DNA of 57,134 bases from positions 1 to 57,134 of the forward strand of contig DISP01000088.1 of assembly GCA_002421995.1 (NCBI GenBank). Reading direction: 5' to 3'. This document shows, in pieces, positions 1 through 8,258 of the stretch; position 1 is the stretch's first letter; every line of letters begins with the position of its first letter. The DNA comes from Bacteroidales bacterium UBA6207. GTDB lineage: Bacteria > Bacteroidota > Bacteroidia > Bacteroidales > F082. The notes below the pieces were generated by a model. The model was given only the letters and a program-made list of their open reading frames with translations, was not told the origin of the DNA and did no database searches. Both the position numbers and the translations under genes were made by a program.

Positions 1-842
1 TCGTTGGCGCAATTGACGTGTGTATCTGCCGGCTTCCCACACTGATGGCAGCGCCCAATCACATCCTCAGTGATTCGCTCTCCCATCCTGTCGTCAAACA
101 CAAAGTTTTTCCCAATAAACTTTGGTTTCAGCCCTTCCATTTTAACCTGATGAGCATAATTGATTACGCCTCCTTTGAGCTGAAAAACATTTTCAAAGCC
201 TTTGTATTTGAGATATGCCGAAAATTTCTCACACCTGATTCCTCCAGTGCAATAGAGCATTACATTGTCAGGTTTCTTCTTTTCGAGCATCTCAACGATA
301 ATCGGAATAGAAGCTTTATAGGTGTCAACATCGGGAAGAATTGCTCCTTCAAAATGCCCAACCTCATGTTCGTAGTGGTTTCTTAGGTCAACCACCACGG
401 TATTGGGCTCTTCCATTTTTCGGTGGTAGCTGAGTGCATCGAGGTGTGTGCCAACGTTGTAAATATCAAACTCACTATTAATCAAACCATCCGACAATAC
501 TTTGTGCTTGACTAAAATCTTGAGTTTGTAAAACGAAAGCCCGTCATCCTCAATGGCTTTGTTGAGCAGGATGCCTTGCAACAACGAATGTTGCCGGCAA
601 AAATCTGTAAAATCCTGCATTGTTGGCTCAGGAACACTTATTTGTGCATTGATGCCTTCTGTGGCCACATAAATTCTTCCAAACACACCCAACTCACTCA
701 TCTTGAGGTAAAGCTCATCGCGAAATGATTGTGGGTCAGCAATTTCTACAAATTTGTAAAATGATAGTGTGATGCGCTTAAACGCTTCGTTGAGCAGCTT
801 CTTTTTCAGCTCTTCTTTGTTTTCTTTATTATGCAGAATCAT
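1..842 (-). CDS. trhO: tRNA uridine(34) hydroxylase, rhodanese-like (partial)
   Basis: Oxygen-dependent tRNA U34 hydroxylase of the TrhO/YceA family, making 5-hydroxyuridine at the wobble position. 280 codons are visible from the ATG at 842; the C-terminus runs off the left edge. An N-terminal alpha/beta domain (to about residue 95) precedes a rhodanese domain (about 125-230) with the active-site loop CTGGIRC, putative catalytic Cys198. A cysteine cluster follows (C265, C268, C278), as is usual for the C-terminal metal-binding tail. A perfect -7 box (861-868) with a well-spaced TTTG lies just upstream and supports this start. Family assignment is firm; activity is inferred from the family. 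Confidence 0.9.
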   Translation of the reverse strand, partial: MILHNKENKEELKKKLLNEAFKRITLSFYKFVEIADPQSFRDELYLKMSELGVFGRIYVATEGINAQISVPEPTMQDFTDFCRQHSLLQGILLNKAIEDDGLSFYKLKILVKHKVLSDGLINSEFDIYNVGTHLDALSYHRKMEEPNTVVVDLRNHYEHEVGHFEGAILPDVDTYKASIPIIVEMLEKKKPDNVMLYCTGGIRCEKFSAYLKYKGFENVFQLKGGVINYAHQVKMEGLKPKFIGKNFVFDDRMGERITEDVIGRCHQCGKPADTHVNCAN

Positions 843-860
843 TCTAAATAAGGATTGCTG

Positions 861-892
861 CAAAAGTAACAAAAACTAAATAACCCCGCAAA
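861..892 (-). promoter_or_regulatory. Bacteroidota-type promoter of trhO
   Basis: On the minus strand a TACTTTTG -7 box (861-868) is preceded by TTTG (889-892) with a 20-nt spacer. This fits the TTTG/TAnnTTTG consensus of the phylum. The predicted transcript would start about 10 nt before the trhO ATG. Confidence 0.65.
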
Positions 893-902
893 AACAGGGT
901 TA
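870..902 (-). terminator. possible terminator after the DegT gene
   Basis: TAACCC (881-886) and GGGTTA (897-902) form a 6-bp hairpin, followed on the minus strand by a T-rich run. It sits 30 bases after the aminotransferase stop and overlaps the trhO -33 region. The stem is short, so the call is weak. Confidence 0.4.
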
Positions 903-933
903 CATAGTTATTGAAGATTTAAAAAAAGTAGGT

Positions 934-2061
934 CTATTTCAGGTATTCCAACACGCTGCTTGTTACATATTCGAGTGTTTCGTCATCAAACTCTGTGTGC
1001 ATGGGCAATGAAATAACGTTTTTGCTAAGATGTTCTGTAACAGGGAAATCACCGTCCTTGTAGCGTGGGTCGAGGTAAGCTTTTTGCAGATGCAAAGGAA
1101 CCGGATAATAAATGGCGCTTGCAATACCTTTTGACTGCAAATGATCCATAAGTCCTTGGCGGTCAATGTTGTTTGTTACTAAAGTGTATTGGTGGAACAC
1201 ATGCGTTGTGAAATCGGCTGTTGTGGGAGTTTTTAGCTTTTCGCATGCTTCAAAGGCTTTATTGTAGAAGTTGGCTGCATATTGACGTGCTTCGGCATAC
1301 GCATCCAGCCGTTTGAGTTTGATATCCAGAACAGCAGCCTGAATGCTGTCGAGACGCGAGTTTACCCCAACTACATCGTGATAATACCTCACTTTCATGC
1401 CATGATTTACGACAATCCTGAGCTTGTCGGCCAACGCATCATCATTTGTAAAAATAGCTCCTCCATCGCCGTAGCAGCCCAGATTTTTTGACGGGAAAAA
1501 GGATGTGCAGCCGATGTGTCCGATAGCTCCGGCTTTACGGGTGCTACCATCTTTTGAGGTGTATACTGCACCAATAGCTTGCGCATTGTCTTCGATAACA
1601 AACAAATTGCGTTTGTCGGCAATTTCCATCAAGCGGTCCATATCGGCGCATTGACCGAACAAATGAACCGGTACGATGGCTTTTGTTTTTGGTGTTATCG
1701 CTTTTTCAACTGCTTCAGGGTCAATATTAAAGGTGTCCGGGTCAACGTCCACGAGCACCGGTGTGAGTTGTAACAAAGCAATCACCTCTGCTGTTGCAAT
1801 AAATGTGAACGATGTAGTTATCACCTCATCTCCCGGTTTCAGGTCGAGTGCCATCATGGCTATTTGGAGCGCATCGGTACCATTGGCACAAGGTATCACG
1901 TGTTTTACCCCAAGGTATTTTTCCAGATTTTGTGCAAATTGTTTTACGGCCGGACCATTGATAAAACTGGTGTTTGTGAGAATTTCGGCGATAGCCTGAT
2001 CTACTTCCGGCTTAATTTTTTTATATTGACCGGCAAGGTCAACCATTGGGACGTTTTTCAT
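934..2061 (-). CDS. DegT/DnrJ/EryC1/StrS-family aminotransferase
   Basis: PLP-dependent aminotransferase of the sugar-nucleotide type, 375 aa and full length. The family usually converts a UDP- or dTDP-keto-sugar to an amino-sugar for surface polysaccharide. The internal-aldimine lysine is K192 in the FFPSKNLG motif, and the PLP-contacting Asp is D158 in IEDNAQ. The substrate cannot be read from sequence; ORFs with a near-identical N-terminus (VPMVDLAGQY) are often annotated as WecE/PseC-like enzymes. It stands alone: the flanking genes are tRNA modification and glutamate dehydrogenase, not a polysaccharide cluster. A -7 box lies at 2090-2097. Confidence 0.88.
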   Translation of the reverse strand: MKNVPMVDLAGQYKKIKPEVDQAIAEILTNTSFINGPAVKQFAQNLEKYLGVKHVIPCANGTDALQIAMMALDLKPGDEVITTSFTFIATAEVIALLQLTPVLVDVDPDTFNIDPEAVEKAITPKTKAIVPVHLFGQCADMDRLMEIADKRNLFVIEDNAQAIGAVYTSKDGSTRKAGAIGHIGCTSFFPSKNLGCYGDGGAIFTNDDALADKLRIVVNHGMKVRYYHDVVGVNSRLDSIQAAVLDIKLKRLDAYAEARQYAANFYNKAFEACEKLKTPTTADFTTHVFHQYTLVTNNIDRQGLMDHLQSKGIASAIYYPVPLHLQKAYLDPRYKDGDFPVTEHLSKNVISLPMHTEFDDETLEYVTSSVLEYLK

Positions 2062-2089
2062 GCAATGTTAATGTTGAAATTTTAGCCTG

Positions 2090-2097
2090 CAAAGGTA
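2090..2097 (-). promoter_or_regulatory. -7 box upstream of the DegT gene
   Basis: TACCTTTG on the minus strand, a perfect TAnnTTTG match, about 29 nt upstream of the ATG. No well-spaced -33 TTG is visible. Confidence 0.5.
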
Positions 2098-2149
2098 TTG
2101 ATAATTATTTCACAGAGGTTCTGTTGTGATTCAATTCAATTTTGGGAGA

Positions 2150-2182
2150 TAAAAAAAACGGCAGGATTTTCTCCTGCCGTTT
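2150..2182 (-). terminator. gdhA rho-independent terminator
   Basis: AACGGCAGGA (2158-2167) pairs with TCCTGCCGTT around a short TTTC loop and is followed on the minus strand by a run of eight or more T. It lies 20 bases after the gdhA stop. Confidence 0.88.
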
Positions 2183-2201
2183 TCAGTTCACACACAACTT
2201 A

Positions 2202-3557
2202 TTACACTAATCCTTGTGCAAGCATGGCATCGGCCACCTTGACGAATCCACCGATATTGGCACCATTCACATAATTAATGGTTCCATCGGGTTGAGTTCC
2301 GTATTTAACACAGGTTTGGTGAATATCTTTCATGATCTGATGCAAACGTGCATCAACTTCTTCGCGCGTCCATGACAAGCGGAGGGAGTTTTGGCTCATT
2401 TCAAGTCCGGATGTTGCAACACCGCCTGCATTGGCTGCTTTGCCTGGGCCGTATAGAATTTTGGCTTTGATGAACACCTCAACAGCTTCGGGTGTTGATG
2501 GCATGTTTGCACCTTCTGAAACAACATAGCAACCATTTTTAACAAGAAGTTTTGCTTCTTCTTCGTTCACTTCGTTTTGCGTTGCGCAAGGCATGGCAAC
2601 ATCACATTTTACCACCCATGGTCTTTCACCTTCGTGGTAAGTGGCTGCCGGATATTTGGCCACATATTCCGAAATACGACCACGTTTCACGTTTTTCAAA
2701 TTCAAAACAAATGCAAGTTTTTCAGCATCAATGCCATCCGGATCGTAAATGTATCCATTCGAATCACTGAGCGTAACAACTTTTCCACCCATTTGAGTTA
2801 CTTTTTCGCAGGCATATTGCGCCACATTGCCCGATCCCGAAACGGCTACAACTTTTCCTTTTAGACTGTCGCCCCTGGTTTTCAGCATTTCTTCGGCAAA
2901 ATAGGTTGCGCCATAGCCAGTTGCTTCCGGACGAATCAATGAGCCGCCCCACTCAAGGCCTTTGCCTGTTAACACGCCTGTAAATTCATTGCGCAGACGT
3001 TTATACTGCCCGAAAAGGAATCCGATTTCACGACCGCCAACGCCAATGTCGCCGGCAGGAACGTCAGTGTTTGGTCCGATGTGTCTGAAAAGCTCTGTCA
3101 TAAAGCTTTGGCAGAAACGCATCACTTCATTGTCTGATTTTCCTTTGGGATCGAAATCGGAACCGCCTTTGCCACCACCCATAGGCAGGGTTGTGAGCGA
3201 GTTTTTGAATACTTGTTCAAATGCTAAAAATTTCAGAATGCCGAGGTTCACGGTAGGGTGAAAACGCAATCCGCCTTTGTATGGACCAATTGCGCTGTTC
3301 ATCTCAATTCTGAATCCTTTGTTGATCTGTACTTCGCCTTTGTCATCGAGCCACGGAACACGGAAAAGTATTACCCGTTCGGGTTCAACAACTCTTTCAA
3401 GAATTTTTGCTTCGCTGTATTGAGGATGTTCCTCAATGTAGGGAATCAGCGATTCAACTACTTCATGTACAGCCTGATGAAACTCGATTTCACTTGGATT
3501 TTTGGCAATAACCTTTGCCATGAAATCGTTCAATTTTTTCTCATAATGTGATGACAT
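2202..3557 (-). CDS. gdhA: glutamate dehydrogenase (NADP-type, hexameric)
   Basis: Catalyses reductive amination of 2-oxoglutarate with ammonium, the main ammonium-assimilation step in many Bacteroidota. 451 aa matches the small hexameric class (about 445-450). The N-terminal ELFV domain holds the substrate region GPYKGGLRFH (91-100) and catalytic Lys130 in PMGGGKGG, with Asp170 in PAGDIGVGG. The Rossmann domain starts at GSGNVA (241-246). Coenzyme preference is inferred from overall similarity to the NADP-type class, not from a decisive residue. Monocistronic: own promoter with a roughly 130-nt leader and a strong terminator. Confidence 0.95.
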   Translation of the reverse strand: MSSHYEKKLNDFMAKVIAKNPSEIEFHQAVHEVVESLIPYIEEHPQYSEAKILERVVEPERVILFRVPWLDDKGEVQINKGFRIEMNSAIGPYKGGLRFHPTVNLGILKFLAFEQVFKNSLTTLPMGGGKGGSDFDPKGKSDNEVMRFCQSFMTELFRHIGPNTDVPAGDIGVGGREIGFLFGQYKRLRNEFTGVLTGKGLEWGGSLIRPEATGYGATYFAEEMLKTRGDSLKGKVVAVSGSGNVAQYACEKVTQMGGKVVTLSDSNGYIYDPDGIDAEKLAFVLNLKNVKRGRISEYVAKYPAATYHEGERPWVVKCDVAMPCATQNEVNEEEAKLLVKNGCYVVSEGANMPSTPEAVEVFIKAKILYGPGKAANAGGVATSGLEMSQNSLRLSWTREEVDARLHQIMKDIHQTCVKYGTQPDGTINYVNGANIGGFVKVADAMLAQGLV

Positions 3558-3695
3558 AAGCTTAAATTATTAAAGTTAAAAAAATGACTTTTAATTTTCA
3601 TTCAAACTTAAACAACCTTTATGGATACATTTTGGATTGCCGGCGCTTTTGGTGGGATTGCGTAGGAAATTCAGTAAATCACGCAAACAAAGTTG
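3558..3695 (-). other. long gdhA leader, possible structured 5'UTR
   Basis: If transcription starts after the -7 box at 3696-3703, the gdhA mRNA has a leader of about 130 nt, much longer than the 10-80 nt seen for most genes here. A GCGT...ACGC pairing (around 3655-3685) could close a hairpin. I recognise no known riboswitch in it. Confidence 0.35.
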
Positions 3696-3723
3696 CAAAA
3701 TTATGTTGCAATTATCAAATCAA
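3696..3723 (-). promoter_or_regulatory. gdhA promoter with paired TTGCAA hexamers
   Basis: TAATTTTG -7 box (3696-3703) with TTG (3721-3723) at a 17-nt spacing. The self-complementary hexamer TTGCAA occurs twice, at 3693-3698 and 3706-3711, straddling the -7 box. This could be an operator, but no regulator is identified. Confidence 0.5.
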
Positions 3724-3791
3724 TATTTACATATACTATTGATATACAATTAAATAAATCAAAATTAAGTTTGAATTCGTTTGACAACCTA

Positions 3792-5267
3792 TTATCTTAG
3801 ATGAAACACGATATTGCCCCAATAATAGGTGGCAAGTGTTATAATTACTGCAGCTAAAAGATTGATAAACAGACCTGTTTTTGCCATTTGAGCAACGCTG
3901 ATGCGCGAGCTGCCAAAAATGATGGCATTCGGCGGTGTGGCCACCGGAAGCATAAAGGCCATGGAAGCCGAAAGGGTAGCCGGAATCATCAGCAGCAACG
4001 GATTGAGATTGTTTTGAATGGCTATCCCTGCCAGAATTGGAAGGATCATTTCGGTTGTTGCAGTGTTTGAGGTAACCTCGGTGAGAAATGTTACCAATAA
4101 CGAAATCATAAGAATCACAACGATAGGCGGGAGCGCGGTAAAGGCCGAAAGTTGGTTTCCAAACCACAAGGCGAGGCCGCTTTCCTTGAAACCGGTTGCA
4201 AGCGCAAAACCACCACCGAAAAGTAGTAAAATGTGCCAGGGAAGACGCGAAGATGTTGCCCAATCCAGGATTTTTTCATTTTTATTTCCAGACGGTATTA
4301 AAAATAACAGCAAAGCCATAAAGATTGCCACAGTACCATCATTGATAAATTTGCTGGCCGGAAAAAATGACGACCATCCTACGATGGTAAATGAACCTAT
4401 CGCGAGGTTTGACCGCGTGATCCAGAATAACGCAAGTAAAACAAAAACAAGCAAAACTATCTTTTCTTCATATTTCATTTTGCCCATCTGCTGCAGTTGC
4501 TGCCGGAACAGATTTTTTTTTGCCATTTTGTTCCGGTTAGCCGCTGGTTTAAACCGTATGAATAAGTAAGCCCAAACCAAAATGAATATTGACAAACTCA
4601 GCGGAAAAGCAAATATCAGCCATTGTGCAAACGAAACTTCGGCAGCATCGGGAAAGTAAATATGAAAAATCCTGACAAACGACAAATTGGGAGGTGTTCC
4701 GACAAGGGTTGCAATACCGCCTATTGAGGCGCTGTAGGCTACCCCCAGCAACAATCCAGCGCCAAAGCGATTGCTGTCTTCTTTTGTATAATATGCATTC
4801 ATGTTGTTCAGCAATGAAAGCGTAATTGGCAACAACATCATCACAGTTGCGGTGTTTGAAATCCACATGGAGAGCAAAAAGGAAGACAACATGAATCCGA
4901 GTAAGATGCGGGCCGGACTCGTTCCGGTTATAGCCAAAACATACAAGGCCATTCGCTTGTGGAGCATCCATTTTTCCATCGCTAAGGCAACCAGAAAGCC
5001 CCCCATAAACAGAAAAATAACATCATTGAAATAGGCTGTTGAAACGTCTTTGCCATCCATTATTCCCAACAATGGGAACAAGGCAACCGGAATTAATGAC
5101 GTTACAGCCAGCGGTACAACTTCTGTGACCCACCAGACTGCCATGAGAATTGCAACGCAAAGCATCGGTTTTACAGCTGCCTGATCGGCCGCAATTTCGA
5201 CGAAAAACAAAACATACATCAGCACCAATGGGATGATCACAAAACTGATTAATGATTTAATATTCAT
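3792..5267 (-). CDS. DASS-family (SLC13-type) sodium:anion symporter
   Basis: Integral inner-membrane transporter, 491 aa, of the divalent anion:Na+ symporter family, which takes up dicarboxylates such as succinate and malate, citrate, or sulfate. The two hallmark Ser-Asn-Thr motifs are present: SNTATVMMLLP in the N-terminal half and TSNTATTEMILP in the C-terminal half. These form the sodium and carboxylate sites in the inverted-repeat fold. About eleven hydrophobic stretches are visible, with a charged cytoplasmic loop near residues 235-265. The substrate is not determinable by eye; dicarboxylate is most likely. It lies between gdhA and a secreted hydrolase, 47 bases after the latter, so the two could be cotranscribed. 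Confidence 0.9.
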   Translation of the reverse strand: MNIKSLISFVIIPLVLMYVLFFVEIAADQAAVKPMLCVAILMAVWWVTEVVPLAVTSLIPVALFPLLGIMDGKDVSTAYFNDVIFLFMGGFLVALAMEKWMLHKRMALYVLAITGTSPARILLGFMLSSFLLSMWISNTATVMMLLPITLSLLNNMNAYYTKEDSNRFGAGLLLGVAYSASIGGIATLVGTPPNLSFVRIFHIYFPDAAEVSFAQWLIFAFPLSLSIFILVWAYLFIRFKPAANRNKMAKKNLFRQQLQQMGKMKYEEKIVLLVFVLLALFWITRSNLAIGSFTIVGWSSFFPASKFINDGTVAIFMALLLFLIPSGNKNEKILDWATSSRLPWHILLLFGGGFALATGFKESGLALWFGNQLSAFTALPPIVVILMISLLVTFLTEVTSNTATTEMILPILAGIAIQNNLNPLLLMIPATLSASMAFMLPVATPPNAIIFGSSRISVAQMAKTGLFINLLAAVIITLATYYWGNIVFHLR

Positions 5268-5314
5268 GCAGTTAATATAGATTATTTAGCTGATGAGGTT
5301 TGGTGCGTATGTAC

Positions 5315-6829
5315 TTAAAGTTTAACAAATTTAGCCAGCAAAACTTTCTCATCCACCATAATACTAAGAACATAAATTCCCGGAATCAGCTGGTCAGTGT
5401 TGATCTCAATTTGATTTTTACTTATTATTCCGTATGAGAAAGCCATTTCTGTCATGCTGCTGTTTAAGATTTTCAGTGCAATAGGTTTGATTGATTGAAG
5501 CTTGTGCTCCAGAATCATCGTTTTTGATGCAGGATTAGGGTAAAGCCTCAAAGTAGAAAAATTTTGCACCGTTTCAATTCCCGTGGTTTCGTTTAGTATT
5601 TCGTTGAGGTCAAAGTCAACAAAATCACTTAGATATGCGGGTGAGGTTTTCTTGACAGCAATTCTGAAATGATTTTGCGATGGGGCAAATTGCATCAGCT
5701 GAATGTTGTTGCTTTGATGCGACCAGTCGCGCATTAATGTCCAGTTTTCCTCAACGCCCAACATTGTGCCGTTTCCAATGTGGTTTCTGATGGAGTTGTA
5801 GCGTGAGCAGAAATGCAACAATTCATTACGCGCTATCTGATAGTTGGCGCAATAGAGGTTGTCGCCAGGAATGCTGTCTGCAAATCCATTTGTTCGGTAA
5901 ACATGTGTTGGAGCTGTTGGTGCAAGCTCTGCTATCATGGCCGTATGATCATCATCAGCAGCCTCATCTGCCACACAGCTGATAATATAAGCGTTTGCAA
6001 AACCATTTGACGAGTTATTCATAACTGATTCTAAATCAGCCGCATCATTGATGCCATCCTGGTTATAATCCAATACCTCCACCGCTTCACGCATTGCAAA
6101 CCAAATTGGTTTGTAAGCTTTTCCCTGCTGACCGGCGCCGCTGTAATCGTCCATCATGTGCTGAAAAACAGCTGTCTGGTTGTTGATTCCCGACAAAGCG
6201 CCCATCATTCCGGCAAATCCGATCATCATCCAGTTTTGTTCGTCTTGTTCGGCAGGTTGGTGAATCACGAGCAGGTGATTATTTAACAGCACTGAATTGC
6301 TTGACCAGTCGAGATGTCGGGTAGCAACCGCATGTCCGTTCAATGATGTGCCATTTGTGGCATCGCCCCAACTGATCAAGGTTGAGCAGCCTGGACCCCC
6401 TTTCATACCAAGCAGGCCCTGAATATCGAGCATGGCATTGCCAACAAGCAAGTCGGTGATGTCAAGATTGTTTGGGTTGTTTCCCGAAGCATTCATGCCT
6501 TCAATGATTGCAGCTGCTTCAACAAGGTGTTTTTCTTCAAACTCAAAATTTGTTTCATTCAGTATCAGGCTGCGCGCAGTGGAATAGTAGTTGCCAAAAC
6601 CTGGTTTGATGTAGTTGTTCATCATTGTATTTATCTGGCTTCCCATGATGAAACCATAGGCATATCCTCTTTCGGCATGTGTTCCCCAAATTCGTAATAC
6701 TTTGAACGACGGACTATCATATAGTATTTCACCCTGTGGAGACTGTGCTTGCGCGAGAGGGTTTATAACAGCCGACAGGAGCACTAAGAAACAAAATAAC
6801 TGGATTTTTTTCAACAGACTTGTTTTCAT
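5315..6829 (-). CDS. secreted C45-type Ntn-hydrolase with T9SS sorting domain
   Basis: Predicted exported amide hydrolase of the peptidase C45 / acyltransferase-like Ntn superfamily, 504 aa. The ATG at 6829 is chosen over an in-frame TTG at 6850 because it gives a clean signal peptide (MKTSLLKK plus a hydrophobic core ending near AQAQS). The likely autocatalytic nucleophile is Cys148 in GPGCSTL, followed by a conserved NG...ATRHLDW segment. A DYNQDGINDAADLESVM stretch (from about residue 254) is an EF-hand/dockerin-like calcium loop. The last 80 residues, starting LYPNPAS, form a type A T9SS C-terminal domain, so the mature protein should be surface-attached or secreted. Substrate unknown. 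Confidence 0.8.
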   Translation of the reverse strand: MKTSLLKKIQLFCFLVLLSAVINPLAQAQSPQGEILYDSPSFKVLRIWGTHAERGYAYGFIMGSQINTMMNNYIKPGFGNYYSTARSLILNETNFEFEEKHLVEAAAIIEGMNASGNNPNNLDITDLLVGNAMLDIQGLLGMKGGPGCSTLISWGDATNGTSLNGHAVATRHLDWSSNSVLLNNHLLVIHQPAEQDEQNWMMIGFAGMMGALSGINNQTAVFQHMMDDYSGAGQQGKAYKPIWFAMREAVEVLDYNQDGINDAADLESVMNNSSNGFANAYIISCVADEAADDDHTAMIAELAPTAPTHVYRTNGFADSIPGDNLYCANYQIARNELLHFCSRYNSIRNHIGNGTMLGVEENWTLMRDWSHQSNNIQLMQFAPSQNHFRIAVKKTSPAYLSDFVDFDLNEILNETTGIETVQNFSTLRLYPNPASKTMILEHKLQSIKPIALKILNSSMTEMAFSYGIISKNQIEINTDQLIPGIYVLSIMVDEKVLLAKFVKL

Positions 6830-6867
6830 ATGGCGTTGTTTATTGAACAAGAAAGGAATAACTGGTT

Positions 6868-6898
6868 CAAAAGTATAAAAATAATACGCTGATTACAA
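6868..6898 (-). promoter_or_regulatory. promoter of the secreted C45-type hydrolase
   Basis: TACTTTTG (6868-6875) and TTG (6896-6898) with a 20-nt spacer on the minus strand, about 39 nt upstream of the ATG. Confidence 0.65.
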
Positions 6899-6902
6899 GT
6901 GA

Positions 6903-6936
6903 AATAATAAAAAAAAAGCCGCGCTATGGCGGCTTT
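6903..6936 (-). terminator. fructose-bisphosphate aldolase terminator
   Basis: AAAGCCGC (6915-6922) and GCGGCTTT (6929-6936) form an 8-bp stem with a 6-nt loop, followed on the minus strand by a T run. It lies 20 bases after the aldolase stop. Confidence 0.88.
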
Positions 6937-6955
6937 CAATATGTTTTACCTGATT

Positions 6956-8035
6956 TTAGTAGCGATCAAGGCAATTCAAATCACCGAATGCAATTTTCAG
7001 ACGCTCGACCACAGCTGTTTCACCTTCGCGCAACCATTTGCGTGGATCGTAGTATTTTTTGTTCGGACTGTCTTCGCCTTCAGGGTTTCCGATTTGCCCT
7101 TGAAGATAAGCATGGTATTTGATGTCGAATTTACGAATTCCATCCCAATAAGCCCATTGGGTATCAGTGTCAATATTCATTTTCACAACACCATAATCCA
7201 GTGATTCGTTGATCAGTTCTGGTTCAGAGCCTGAACCGCCATGAAACACGAAATTAACCGGATTGATAGCTGTATTGTGTTTTTTCTGGATGTATTCCTG
7301 TGAGTTGCGAAGAATTTTTGGTTGAAGTTTAACGTTTCCTGGTTTGTAAACACCGTGTACATTGCCAAATGCTGCTGCAACAGTGAAGCGGTCGCTCACG
7401 CTGCTGAGCACTTCATATGCCTGACAAACTTCTTCGGGTTGTGTGTAGAGTTTTGAACTGTCAACACCGCTGTTGTCCACACCGTCTTCTTCACCGCCTG
7501 TAATGCCGAGTTCAATTTCGAGGGTCATTCCCATTTTCGACATTCTTTCGAGATAACGCTTGCTGATTTCAAGGTTTTCATCAAGAGGTTCTTCCGATAG
7601 GTCGAGCATATGCGAACTGAAAAGAGGTTTACCATGCTGGGCAAAGAATTTCTCACCGGCATCAAGGAGGCCGTCAATCCAGGGAAGGAGTTTTTTTGCA
7701 GCGTGATCTGTGTGAAGAATTACTGGAATGCCATACATCTCAGCAATTTGATGCACATGCAAAGCTCCTGCAATTGCACCGGCAACCGCGGCTTTCTCGC
7801 CGCTGTTCGATAAGCCTTTTCCGGCATAAAATGCAGCGCCTCCATTCGAAAACTGTACGATTACCGGAGAGTTGACCAATTTAGCTGCTTCAAGCACAGC
7901 ATTGATTGAATTGGTTCCGACTACATTGACAGCCGGCATAGCCCAGCGGCCTTTTTTTGCTGCTTTAAAGATATCCTGTAAAACATTGCCGCTAGCAACT
8001 CCCGGCGCTACAAAGGATGAAAGTTTTTCTGACAT
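6956..8035 (-). CDS. fbaA: class II fructose-bisphosphate aldolase
   Basis: Zinc-dependent aldolase of glycolysis/gluconeogenesis, cleaving fructose 1,6-bisphosphate to dihydroxyacetone phosphate and glyceraldehyde 3-phosphate. 359 aa matches the class IIa (E. coli FbaA-like) length. Zinc and catalytic residues are visible: HTDH at 108-111 (His111 metal ligand, Asp110 catalytic), the GNVHGVY loop, and FHGGSGS. Monocistronic, with its own promoter and terminator. Confidence 0.95.
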   Translation of the reverse strand: MSEKLSSFVAPGVASGNVLQDIFKAAKKGRWAMPAVNVVGTNSINAVLEAAKLVNSPVIVQFSNGGAAFYAGKGLSNSGEKAAVAGAIAGALHVHQIAEMYGIPVILHTDHAAKKLLPWIDGLLDAGEKFFAQHGKPLFSSHMLDLSEEPLDENLEISKRYLERMSKMGMTLEIELGITGGEEDGVDNSGVDSSKLYTQPEEVCQAYEVLSSVSDRFTVAAAFGNVHGVYKPGNVKLQPKILRNSQEYIQKKHNTAINPVNFVFHGGSGSEPELINESLDYGVVKMNIDTDTQWAYWDGIRKFDIKYHAYLQGQIGNPEGEDSPNKKYYDPRKWLREGETAVVERLKIAFGDLNCLDRY

Positions 8036-8114
8036 AATTATATGATATTAAGTTATTTAACTAATAATTTCTTTATTGTTTCCATGCACCCTGAAAGGGC
8101 GCTGAGCTTATTCG

Positions 8115-8150
8115 CAAAGCTACAAAAATCCATTGAAAGTGCTGTTCAAA
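8115..8150 (-). promoter_or_regulatory. fbaA promoter
   Basis: TAGCTTTG (8115-8122) on the minus strand, with TTTG at 8147-8150. The spacer of 24 nt is one base beyond the usual range. The predicted leader is about 70 nt. Confidence 0.5.
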
Positions 8151-8210
8151 AGGCTGCTATTATCTTTGTTTGCGCTTATGCAATCGGTTTAGATTTTAAA
8201 TGAAGGAAAT

Positions 8211-8237
8211 AAAAAAGCCGGTTTCATACCGGCTTTT
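8211..8237 (-). terminator. queA terminator
   Basis: AAAAGCCGGT (8213-8222) and ACCGGCTTTT (8228-8237) make a 10-bp stem with a 5-nt loop and a T tail on the minus strand. It lies 21 bases after the queA stop. Confidence 0.9.
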
Positions 8238-8258
8238 ATCGAATTGAAAATCAAAAGT

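Noticed and set aside
934..2061. A surface-polysaccharide cluster around the DegT aminotransferase
   Set aside because: The neighbours are trhO and gdhA; the only other glycan-type genes (a glycosyltransferase and the WbuC-like cupin) are about 48 kb away and separate from each other.
4018..4569. Long plus-strand frame opposite the DASS transporter
   Set aside because: It lies wholly inside the transporter on the other strand, with no coding signature of its own; the transporter has clear family motifs.
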